64,000 nucleotides of DNA from RBC038 sp041390625. Lineage in GTDB: Bacteria; Chloroflexota; Dehalococcoidia; UBA2979. Shown in pieces: positions 16,323-23,183 of the stretch. Location: the NCBI GenBank assembly GCA_041390625.1, contig JAWKPM010000006.1, positions 62,001-126,000 of the forward strand. The letters run 5' to 3'. The number at the start of each line of letters is the position of its first letter. Within the stretch, counting starts at the first letter, position 1. A program made the translations under genes and the position numbers. Under the pieces are notes generated by a model, which saw only the letters and a list, made by a program, of their open reading frames with translations, had not been told where the DNA came from and did no database searches.

Positions 16323-16709
16323 CTAGCCGTTCGGCGCGCTCTGGGTCCGGTCTCCGGCGCGGAGAACCCCTCGCCTTCGCAGCTCGCGGTAGAAGTCATC
16401 GACGTACGTTCCGGAACCGCCCCAGATGCTCCGTCTGATCTGGAATCGGTACAGCTGCGCATCCGTGCGTAGCCAGAGAACCGGGGGTCTCCATCGCGAG
16501 TCCTCGACGTCCACGGAGGCAATGTCCGAGATCGGAACGCGAACGACCCTCGGGACTGACCGGCCGGCAACCCAGGCCATCCAGATGAGTGGTCGCCATG
16601 TCTGCGTCCAGATGAGGGCGTCCACCGTTAGCTCGAGCCGTCCGTGTCCTAAGCGTAGCCGGAGCCCCCGGCCGACAACGCCGGCCGCGAACGCGGCCAT
16701 GTCTGCCAT
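16323..16709 (-). CDS. small protein, possible PH-like domain
   Basis: 128 residues. The ATG at 16709 is three bases after the stop of the LLM oxidoreductase gene, so the pair is an operon. The sequence is basic and strand-rich (LRLGHGRLELTVDALIW, then VPISDIASVDVEDSRW, then PVLWLRTDAQLYRFQI, then a C-terminal helix). The run resembles bacterial PH-type domains that sit at the membrane surface. No catalytic motif is present. The domain guess is from pattern only. Confidence 0.55.
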   Translation of the reverse strand: MADMAAFAAGVVGRGLRLRLGHGRLELTVDALIWTQTWRPLIWMAWVAGRSVPRVVRVPISDIASVDVEDSRWRPPVLWLRTDAQLYRFQIRRSIWGGSGTYVDDFYRELRRRGVLRAGDRTQSAPNG

Positions 16710-16712
16710 CGC

Positions 16713-17708
16713 TTACACCTTGATCATGGCCTCGAGGGTCTTGCCGACCTCCGCTACGGAGCCGTTGGGCATGTGCAGCATCTGGATGTCGGCGCCGAGA
16801 GCGGCGCGCTCCTGGAGCTGCTCGCGCACCGACTCGATGGGGCCGATCACCTCGATCTCGCGGACCATTTCCTCGGTGATGGCAGCGAAGGAGGCCTCGA
16901 CGTCGCGGTTGGCCCACGCCTCGCGCGAGGCGGCGACCTCGGCCTCGAAGCCGTTGCGGGTGAGCATCTGCCAGTAGAAGACGCCCATGCGGTTGATGTA
17001 GTACTGCAGCGGCTGGCGGGCGGCGCGCCATTCGGCCTCGTCGTTCGTGCCGTCGAGGATGTGCACGTGCGTTTGCACTGCAATTGTCAGGTTTGAGGGG
17101 TCGCGGCCGACGGCCGTCGCGCCCTCGATGAGCTGGTCTTTGAGGTCCTTGAAGTGCTGGCGCGGCCAGTGGATCGGGATGATGCCATCGGCGATCTCGC
17201 CGGTCTGGCGAATCGACTTCGGGGTGATGGCGGCGATGTAGACGGGGATGTGGTTCCTCGGGCGGTCGTAGGGGAGCTTGAAGTCGCGGCTCATCTGGAA
17301 GATCTCGCCCTGGTAGTTCAGGGGCTCACCGCTGATCAGGGTGTTGAAGATCTCGACGTACTCGCGGAGGCGGCGCAGCGGCTTCTCGAATTTCATTCCG
17401 TGGAAGTGCTCGATCACGAAGGCGCCGGACGAGCCGAGGCCGAGGATCGCGCGGCCGCCCGAGATCTGGTCGATTGCGGCGAACTCCTGCGCCAGCGCAG
17501 CGGGCGTCCGGGAGAAGCAGTTCAGGATTGACGAGCCGATCTCGATCTTCGAGGTGTTCGCGGCGAGCACGGAGAGCCACGGGACGGGCGAGAGCGACCA
17601 GGCCTCGGTGCCGACGACGCGCTCATAGCCAAGGTCCTCGGCGATGCGCACCTTCTCGAGGGTCTCGCGCCAGTCCTCACCCATGCCTGCAATCAGTCCG
17701 AGTCGCAT
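16713..17708 (-). CDS. LLM class flavin-dependent oxidoreductase (likely F420)
   Basis: 331 residues of the luciferase-like TIM barrel. The start is ATG 17708 with AAGGAG five bases upstream. Typical elements are the short N-terminal MRLGLIAGMG strand, ILGLGSSGAF, a central PYDRPRNHIPVYIAA segment and GEIADGIIPI. In high-GC actinobacterial and chloroflexal genomes such proteins mostly use coenzyme F420 rather than FMN, but no F420 biosynthesis gene is present in the window. The substrate is unknown. A small PH-like gene is co-transcribed downstream. Confidence 0.85.
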   Translation of the reverse strand: MRLGLIAGMGEDWRETLEKVRIAEDLGYERVVGTEAWSLSPVPWLSVLAANTSKIEIGSSILNCFSRTPAALAQEFAAIDQISGGRAILGLGSSGAFVIEHFHGMKFEKPLRRLREYVEIFNTLISGEPLNYQGEIFQMSRDFKLPYDRPRNHIPVYIAAITPKSIRQTGEIADGIIPIHWPRQHFKDLKDQLIEGATAVGRDPSNLTIAVQTHVHILDGTNDEAEWRAARQPLQYYINRMGVFYWQMLTRNGFEAEVAASREAWANRDVEASFAAITEEMVREIEVIGPIESVREQLQERAALGADIQMLHMPNGSVAEVGKTLEAMIKV

Positions 17709-17854
17709 CGTGTCTCCTTCGCGTCAGGTTCGGGGCGCATCGTAGCCGGTGTGGACGCTCGGCACTTGCCCGGCCGGGCGTCGCGTCGGATGCTGGGATC
17801 GCTCCAACCATGATCTCGCTTCCGCCGGAGCTATTGGCGGCCGGAGAGTCCTCG

Positions 17855-18844
17855 ATGCTGCGCGCCCTCCCCACGTCCCGCGTGCCCGTACTGCGCCACG
17901 GCGCCACCACACTCCTCGGGCTGGTCGCCGCCGGCGCGCTGGTCGCGTGCGGCGGGGGCAACGACGACCCGGGCTGGTCGGCACAGGCGATCGCGGAGTC
18001 CGGCACCTCGGCGGTCCAGCCCATCCTCGTGAACTCCGGCGTCGGCGTGGGCGAGGCGCGACTGGCCTTCGGGCTGTTCGACCGCGACGGGAACCTGCTC
18101 AACGAGGTCAGCGAGCCCAAGGTGCGGCTCTACACCCTCGATGGAGAGGACGGCACCCTAGCCGAGGAGTACGCGCTCAGCCCCTCGCGGCTTGTGGGTG
18201 AGGGGACGCCGCACGAGCACGCGGACGGCGAGCAGCACCTCCACGAGGGGCCGGTGACCACCGTCTTCGTTTCGAATGTCGAGCTGACGCAGCCGGAGTG
18301 GTGGGGCGCGGAGCTCTCGTTCGGCGTCGGCGACGAGACGTTCGAGGGGCTGCGGCTGCGGTTCTTCGTGCAGGAGGACACGTCCGAGCCGGCGGTGGGC
18401 GAGGCCGTTCCTGCCTCGAAGCAGCTCACGGTCGCGGACGTCGACGACATCAGCCTCGTGGACACGGCGTTCACGCCGAACGCGGCACTGCACGACATGA
18501 CGGTCGCGGACGCCCTCGCGAGCGGCCGGCCCTCGGTGATCGCCTTCGCGACGCCGCTGTTCTGCCAGACGCGCTTCTGCGGGCCGGTGGTGGAGCAGGT
18601 GGTGACGCCGATCTGGGAGCAGTACGGGGATCGCGTCAACGTGATGGCGATCGAGCCGTACGACGTCGCCGAGGCGCGCGCCGGACAGCTCGTGCCTGTG
18701 GCCACGATGCAGGAGTGGGGTCTGCAGACCGAGCCGTGGATCTTCGTGGTCGACGGGGAGGGGCGCGTCGTGGCCAAGTTCGAGGGCATCATGGGCCTCG
18801 ATGAGGTCTCGGCCGCCGTGGATCGCGTCCTCGCCTCCGGCTAG
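17855..18844 (+). CDS. lipoprotein with thioredoxin-like domain
   Basis: 329 residues from ATG 17855, six bases after GGAGAG; an ATG at 17810 in frame is less likely. A lipoprotein signal ends with the lipobox LVAC. The middle carries a His-rich patch (HEHADGEQHLHE) and an immunoglobulin-like stretch. The C-terminal 150 residues are thioredoxin/TlpA-like, with PLFCQTRFCGP in place of the usual CxxC. The two cysteines are therefore four residues apart, a variant seen in SCO/redoxin-like proteins. It probably acts outside the membrane in thiol or metal handling. The His patch suggests metal binding. No partner gene adjoins it. Confidence 0.7.
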   Translation: MLRALPTSRVPVLRHGATTLLGLVAAGALVACGGGNDDPGWSAQAIAESGTSAVQPILVNSGVGVGEARLAFGLFDRDGNLLNEVSEPKVRLYTLDGEDGTLAEEYALSPSRLVGEGTPHEHADGEQHLHEGPVTTVFVSNVELTQPEWWGAELSFGVGDETFEGLRLRFFVQEDTSEPAVGEAVPASKQLTVADVDDISLVDTAFTPNAALHDMTVADALASGRPSVIAFATPLFCQTRFCGPVVEQVVTPIWEQYGDRVNVMAIEPYDVAEARAGQLVPVATMQEWGLQTEPWIFVVDGEGRVVAKFEGIMGLDEVSAAVDRVLASG

Positions 18845-18899
18845 GTGGCGCGCGCTACGCTGAGTCCCATCTGCGCACACCGGGGCCAATAGGGACGCC

Positions 18900-19361
18900 A
18901 TGGACAACGCCGAGCAACTCGACCTCCTCGGGCGCACGCTGGCAGCGATGTTGATGGGCGCCATCGTCGGCATCGAGCGGGAGTTTCGCGGGCACGAGGC
19001 GGGGGTGCGGACCTCGGCGCTCGTGTGTGCCGGGGCGGCGCTGTTCGGCGTCGTCGACACGATGTTCCAGGACTCGAGGGTGGCGGCGGGCGTCGTGGGT
19101 GGCGTGGGCTTCCTCGGCGCCGGCGTGATCTTCCAGCGGGGGAACGCACCGCGCGGGGTGACCACGGCGACCACGATCTGGGTGCTGGCCGGCATCGGGC
19201 TGGCGACGGCGGCGGGTCTGTGGATTGTCGCGGTGGTCACGACGCTCGTCGTGGTCGTGCTCCTCGAGGCCTCGGCGATCTCGGACGCGATCCGCCACGT
19301 GGGCCGCGAGATGGACGCGCACCAGGCCGCGGAGGCGCGCCAGCGACCGGACGAGCCCTAG
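18900..19361 (+). CDS. mgtC: MgtC/SapB family membrane protein
   Basis: 153 residues with four to five hydrophobic helices. Signature motifs are AIVGIEREFRGHEAGVRT near the N-terminus and GGVGFLGAGVIFQ followed by VRGVTTA-like RGVTTATTIW. MgtC proteins modulate Mg2+ homeostasis and membrane ATPases in other bacteria; the transport role itself is doubtful. The soluble ACT-like C-terminal domain of Salmonella MgtC is missing, so this is the short form. AGGGA lies five bases before the ATG. It precedes the PqqD gene in the same direction by 108 bases, but its function does not suggest membership of that cluster. Confidence 0.85.
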   Translation: MDNAEQLDLLGRTLAAMLMGAIVGIEREFRGHEAGVRTSALVCAGAALFGVVDTMFQDSRVAAGVVGGVGFLGAGVIFQRGNAPRGVTTATTIWVLAGIGLATAAGLWIVAVVTTLVVVVLLEASAISDAIRHVGREMDAHQAAEARQRPDEP

Positions 19362-19420
19362 CGGCGTTTCGCCCGTCATTCCAAGCATCTACCTCTCCTT
19401 AACGGGCGTGCTGTCACGCT

Positions 19421-19442
19421 CGATGGTGCGAATTCGCCATCG
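19421..19442. promoter_or_regulatory. inverted repeat upstream of the PqqD operon
   Basis: CGATGG and CCATCG arms flank TGCGAATTCG, whose own centre CGAATTCG is palindromic. It sits 27 bases before the pqqD-like start, where an operator for the export/binding operon could be. One base of asymmetry weakens it. Confidence 0.3.
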
Positions 19443-19469
19443 AGGACCAGTGCGCCGAATCGAGGCACG

Positions 19470-19736
19470 ATGCCGTACCGCCGTTCGCCGAGTGTGATCT
19501 TCGAGGTCGTGGATGGGCGCGCGATGCTCGTCTCCGCCGACGGGTCCGAGCTGCTCTCGCTCAACCCGGTGGGGACGCGCGTGTGGCAGCTGGTCGACGA
19601 GCACGAGGGCGACTCGGGTCGCCTGGCCTCGGCGTTGCTGTCGGAGATCGAGGGCGTCGAGCGCGACGAGCTCGAGCGCGACATTGCCGACTTCCTCTCC
19701 ACGCTCTCCAGCGAGTCGCTCATCGAGCAGCGCTGA
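19470..19736 (+). CDS. PqqD-like peptide-binding protein (RiPP recognition element)
   Basis: 88 residues, a stand-alone PqqD-family domain: three short strands (VIFEVVDGRAMLVSADG) followed by LLSLNPVGTRVWQLVDE and two helices. In PQQ and lasso-peptide systems this winged-helix domain holds the leader of a precursor peptide for the modifying enzymes. The N-part LNPVG matches the family's LN.tG motif. GAGG lies four bases before ATG 19470. Its stop overlaps the ATPase start by one base. The kinase, peptidase and precursor genes converge on it from the other strand, which supports a RiPP role rather than PQQ synthesis. No PQQ gene is present. Confidence 0.85.
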   Translation: MPYRRSPSVIFEVVDGRAMLVSADGSELLSLNPVGTRVWQLVDEHEGDSGRLASALLSEIEGVERDELERDIADFLSTLSSESLIEQR

Positions 19737-20500
19737 TGCTCGAGGTCCAGCACCTCTCGAAGCGCTTCGAGCCGCCGCCGTTCTGGCTGCGGCTGCTCAG
19801 CCGTGTCGCCGCGCCGGAACCGGTGCAGGCGCTGGCCGGCGTCTCATTCGACGTCGCGCCCGGCGAGGTGGTGGGGCTGGTCGGCGCGAACGGCGCCGGG
19901 AAGACCACGCTGCTGCGGACGGTCGCGGGCCTCGTCGTGCCCTCGGAGGGGGACGTGCGCGTCGGCGGCCTCGACCCGACGCGCGACGGCGCGGCGCGGC
20001 AGCTCATGGGCATCGCGATGGCGGACGACCGCGGGTTCTACTGGCGTCTGAACGGTCGACGGAACCTCGAGCTGTTCGGGGTGCTGGGCGGGCTCACGCC
20101 GGCCGCGGCGGAGGCTCGCGCCGACGAGCTGCTCATCGAGGCAGGCCTCGCGCATCGGGACCGGATGCTGTTCGGGTACTCGTCCGGGATGATCACGCGG
20201 CTGCAACTGGCGCGCGCCTTCCTCGCGATGCCGCCACTGCTGCTCCTCGATGAGCCGACGCGCAGCCTCGACCCGGTCGTCAGCAAGCAGGTGCGCAGGT
20301 GGATCCGGGGGGCGGCCGACCGCGGCGCCGCAGTGCTGTTCTCCAGCCACGACCTCGATGAGGTGGTGGAGGTCTGCGACCGCGTGCTCGTGCTGAACTC
20401 GGGCGTCGTCGTGCGCCACGAGGCGGCGGCCAACCTGCGCGGTGAGGCCGAGCTGGGGGTGCGGTCGTTGCTGCAGTCGATCGAGCCGGTGGCCTCGTGA
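19736..20500 (+). CDS. ABC transporter ATPase of the RiPP cluster
   Basis: 254 residues with the full nucleotide-binding set: Walker A GANGAGKTT (residues 50-58), a degenerate signature FGYSSGM where LSGGQ is usual, and Walker B LLLLDEP followed by an H-loop SSHDLDE. The class matches ABC-2 type exporters of peptides, antibiotics or polysaccharides. Its start overlaps the PqqD stop (TGATG) and its stop overlaps the permease start (GTGA). It most likely energises export of the modified peptide encoded at 22500-22607, an inference from location. Confidence 0.9.
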   Translation: MLEVQHLSKRFEPPPFWLRLLSRVAAPEPVQALAGVSFDVAPGEVVGLVGANGAGKTTLLRTVAGLVVPSEGDVRVGGLDPTRDGAARQLMGIAMADDRGFYWRLNGRRNLELFGVLGGLTPAAAEARADELLIEAGLAHRDRMLFGYSSGMITRLQLARAFLAMPPLLLLDEPTRSLDPVVSKQVRRWIRGAADRGAAVLFSSHDLDEVVEVCDRVLVLNSGVVVRHEAAANLRGEAELGVRSLLQSIEPVAS

Positions 20501-21327
20501 GCGCGGCGTTCGCACGGCCGTCGTCGAACCTCGAGCGGGTGATTGCGCTCGGGAAGCGCGATCTGCGGGTGCAGCTGTCGTACCACTTCGGGCAGCTGAT
20601 GCAGCTGCTGGCGATCGCGATGCCGATCGTCACGTTCTTCTACGTCTCGCAGCTCGTGGGCGACGACTCGGCGCTCGGGGACTACCAGGGCGGGTACTTC
20701 GAGTTCGTGCTCATCGGGTTGGTAGCGACGACGTTGTCGACCCTCGGTGCGCGGCTGTTCAGCACGATGGTGGCGCGGGAGCAGAGCGAGGGCACACTCG
20801 ACGCGCTGCTGCGCACGCCGACGCCGCTGTGGGTGCTGCTAGCCGGTTCAACGCTGTGGCCGCTCGGGTTCGCGGCGCTGGAGATCGGCGTGTACCTCGG
20901 TGTCGGCGCCGGCGCCCTCGGTGCCGGCTTCTCGGCCAGCGGGCTGCTGCTGGCGCTGCCGGTGGCGCTGCTGACGGTCGCGGTGTTCGCGGCGATCGGC
21001 ATCTTCTCGGCGGCGTTCATCGTCGTCACGAAGCGGGGTGAGCCGCTGGGGCCGCTGGTGAACGCGGCGACCTCGCTGTTCGCCGGTGCGCTGTTCCCGG
21101 TGGCACTGCTGCCGGGCGCGCTGCAGGTCGTGGGACGGATGCTGCCTTCGTACTACGCCATCGAGGGGTTGCGCGAGGCGCTCCTCGGCGCGGGGACGTT
21201 CGCCTCGGTCGCCGACGAGATCGCCATCCTCGGCGTCATGGCGGCGGTGCTGCTTCCGCTCTCGGTGTGGACGCTGTCGCAGGCGCTGCGCTGGGGCCGC
21301 ATCTCCGGCACGCTGGCCAGCTTCTAA
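20497..21327 (+). CDS. ABC-2 type permease of the RiPP cluster
   Basis: 276 residues starting at GTG 20497, which overlaps the ATPase stop. Six membrane helices can be picked out, with the first preceded by a long amphipathic N-terminus as usual for ABC-2 permeases. REQSEGTLDALLRTPTP is the conserved cytoplasmic coupling helix. There is no peptidase domain, so cleavage of a leader would require a separate enzyme. The S24/S26-type gene at 22722-23183 can fill that place. Confidence 0.88.
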   Translation: MSAAFARPSSNLERVIALGKRDLRVQLSYHFGQLMQLLAIAMPIVTFFYVSQLVGDDSALGDYQGGYFEFVLIGLVATTLSTLGARLFSTMVAREQSEGTLDALLRTPTPLWVLLAGSTLWPLGFAALEIGVYLGVGAGALGAGFSASGLLLALPVALLTVAVFAAIGIFSAAFIVVTKRGEPLGPLVNAATSLFAGALFPVALLPGALQVVGRMLPSYYAIEGLREALLGAGTFASVADEIAILGVMAAVLLPLSVWTLSQALRWGRISGTLASF

Positions 21328-21398
21328 GCCAGCTTTCGACACTCGGCAGGCTTCGGTGCGATGCGTGGCCTCGGGCGAGGTCGGTCGGGTGTCCGCGC

Positions 21399-22355
21399 CT
21401 AGGCGACGCGCGTGTCGGACGCAGAGGCGATGGTGTCGAGGAGGCGACCGGCGTCGGCGACGCGCGTCGCGGGGTCGGCGCCGAGGCGCAGGCGCCAGGC
21501 GGGGCCGCGGGCGACGGTGGAGGCAAGCGGCATGAGGCGCGTCAGGGCCTCGTGGCTGCCGGCGGCGGGGTGTGAGGCGACGAGCTCGCGCAGCAGCTCG
21601 AGGGCGTTGGCGGGCTCGGTGTAGCCGAGCGCGCTCTTCGCATGGTCGAGCCAGAGCGTGCCGGCGAGCGGATGCCAGCCGGCGCCCAGCACGGTGGCCG
21701 GGAGCTGCCAGCGCTCGCGTGCGTCGCGGGTCATGCGTCGGGCGCCGGCGGGGATGCCGTCGGCGAGCTCGCCGGGGACGGCGACCGGCTTCGGGATGCC
21801 GCAGATCTCGACGGGAGTCTCGGCGCCGTCCTCGGAACGGCGCAGGACGACGTGGTCGTCGCCGAGGATGCGCCAGCCGGAGCGGTGCGCGGCGAAGGTG
21901 GTGGTCGACTTGCCTCGACCGCTCGCGCCCATGACGAGGAGCGCGATGCCGTCGCGCTCGATGGCGGCGGCGTGGAGGAGCGGGCGCTCGAAGGGCGAGA
22001 GGAGGTCGGCGAGCACGGGCTGGCCGATCCAGGCCAGCCGGCGCGCGAGGTCCGGCCCATCGCCTCGGATTGTGGCATCGCCGCCGGCGACGCGGGCGGT
22101 GAGGCCCCAGCACTCGACGGTGTAGGTGTCGCCGTCGCGCCAGCCGAGCTGGCCGCCCACGTCCTCGTCCGGGTCGCGAGTCGGGAGATCGAGGGCGCCG
22201 GGTGCGAACTCGATGCGGGCCCGGGGCCGGAGTCGGGTCGGCGCGAGCGTGCCGAAGGCGGTCGCGAGCGCCTTGCGATGCCGGGCGGTCGTGCCCACGA
22301 ACTCGGTGGGGAGGTCGCCCAGGAGACGGACGGGGTTGGGGTCTCGAGCGGTCAT
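21399..22355 (-). CDS. HprK-related kinase of the RiPP cluster
   Basis: 318 residues. The P-loop is GASGRGKS (143-150, Lys149), followed by a GWRILGDDHVVL metal-binding strand, both as in HPr kinase/phosphorylase C-terminal domains. The long N-terminal part, with VECWGLTARV and RPLLHAAAIER just before the P-loop, fits the 'HprK-related kinase A' type. Relatives in lasso-peptide clusters phosphorylate a serine of the precursor (PadeK). No HPr or PTS gene is present, so a sugar-transport role is unlikely. The stop lies 71 bases from the converging permease gene. Confidence 0.82.
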   Translation of the reverse strand: MTARDPNPVRLLGDLPTEFVGTTARHRKALATAFGTLAPTRLRPRARIEFAPGALDLPTRDPDEDVGGQLGWRDGDTYTVECWGLTARVAGGDATIRGDGPDLARRLAWIGQPVLADLLSPFERPLLHAAAIERDGIALLVMGASGRGKSTTTFAAHRSGWRILGDDHVVLRRSEDGAETPVEICGIPKPVAVPGELADGIPAGARRMTRDARERWQLPATVLGAGWHPLAGTLWLDHAKSALGYTEPANALELLRELVASHPAAGSHEALTRLMPLASTVARGPAWRLRLGADPATRVADAGRLLDTIASASDTRVA

Positions 22356-22458
22356 GCGCGGGCCTCGTGCCGGTGTCTACGTCAGGGGCGAGCGTAGATT
22401 TCGAGGCGCGTCAAACGCGTAGGAGGGGCGTATCGATTCGTTTTTGGCCGCGTGGGTG

Positions 22459-22488
22459 GGGTGGACGGCGGAAGTCCGCCGTCCACCC
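22459..22488 (-). promoter_or_regulatory. stable hairpin between precursor and kinase genes
   Basis: A perfect 13-bp stem GGGTGGACGGCGG / CCGCCGTCCACCC with an AAGT loop starts 12 bases after the stop of the 35-codon gene. On the minus strand it is not followed by a U-run, so a classical terminator is unlikely. It may protect the short transcript or partly block read-through, giving more precursor than enzyme. Confidence 0.5.
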
Positions 22489-22499
22489 GCCCGTCGTGA

Positions 22500-22607
22500 C
22501 TAGCGGTTCCGGAAGAAGAAGTAGTTTCCGGAGTAGTTGCCGCTCCCACGGTGGAGCTGGCCAACGACGCTGACACGCTCCTCAATAGCCGGCTTCTGGT
22601 ACGTCAC
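22500..22607 (-). CDS. 35-residue candidate RiPP precursor peptide
   Basis: A GTG at 22607 follows AGGAGGA by only three bases (four from the AGGAGG core); the SD is among the strongest in the window. The stop is TAG at 22500-22502. The peptide begins M-T-YQKPAI. This leader has Y3-x-x-P6-x-I8, the YxxPxL-like motif that lasso leaders use to bind PqqD-type proteins. The C-terminal part is GSGNYSGNYFFFRNR, rich in Gly, Asn, Tyr and Phe, with no Asp or Glu to form a lasso ring and no Cys for thioether or azole chemistry. Ser22, Ser26, Tyr25 and Tyr29 are candidate sites for a kinase or nucleotidyltransferase. It is too short for standard gene callers. Confidence 0.72.
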   Translation of the reverse strand: MTYQKPAIEERVSVVGQLHRGSGNYSGNYFFFRNR

Positions 22608-22721
22608 GGGTCCTCCTACGTGAACCTGGGTGGAGCCAGATCTTTGGGCCCACGCGCGCAAGCGCACGTATGGCGATCGTAAGAAGGCGGAAGACCTTCC
22701 GATGAAGGCGGTGAGCGGCCT

Positions 22722-23183
22722 TCAGCGGCCAAGCCAGCGCCGGACGCGGCGCGCGCCGAGGCGGACCGCCAGGCCTCGGAGGGTGCGGTGGGCGAGGGCG
22801 ATCGCCGTCGGCGGGAGGCGGCGGACGCCATCGAGGGGGGCGGTGCGGCCGTTGCGGCGGACGCGGACGGCGCGGCCGACGAGCATCGAAGGCTCGACGG
22901 GCGGGTCGTCGTGCTGTGCGTCGCCCGCGAAGCGCATCGAGCGGCCGCGGCGGCCGAGGTAGCGGTGCACGACGAGGACGCCCGCGGCATCGACGTAGGC
23001 CCACACCTCGCCGAGGCGCGGGCCTCGGTTGGCGACCTCGAGCAGGACCTCGCTGCCGGCGCGGATGGTGCGGCCCATCGAATCGCCCTCGACGGGGAGC
23101 CAGAGGCCGCCGGCCTGCACGCGTCGACGCAGGAGGTCGGCGCTCGCGGGAGAGCGCGACTCGCTGCCGGCATCGGAGGTCAC
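22722..23183 (-). CDS. S24/S26-type peptidase of the RiPP cluster
   Basis: 153 residues from GTG 23183, overlapping the nucleotidyltransferase stop (GTGA). The serine motif VEGDSMGRTI puts the nucleophile at Ser35, the arrangement of signal peptidase I and LexA-like enzymes. The second site reads VVHRYLGRRG, with His73 where bacterial enzymes have lysine, as in SipW/eukaryotic-type signal peptidases. No membrane anchor is evident at the N-terminus. The C-terminus is very basic (RRVRRWLGR). It is placed just before the precursor gene, so leader removal is a plausible task. Confirmation would need an assay. Confidence 0.75.
   Translation of the reverse strand: MTSDAGSESRSPASADLLRRRVQAGGLWLPVEGDSMGRTIRAGSEVLLEVANRGPRLGEVWAYVDAAGVLVVHRYLGRRGRSMRFAGDAQHDDPPVEPSMLVGRAVRVRRNGRTAPLDGVRRLPPTAIALAHRTLRGLAVRLGARRVRRWLGR

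Noticed and set aside
22459..22488. Rho-independent terminator after the precursor
   Set aside because: The stem is strong but there is no U-run on the minus strand; listed as a regulatory hairpin only.
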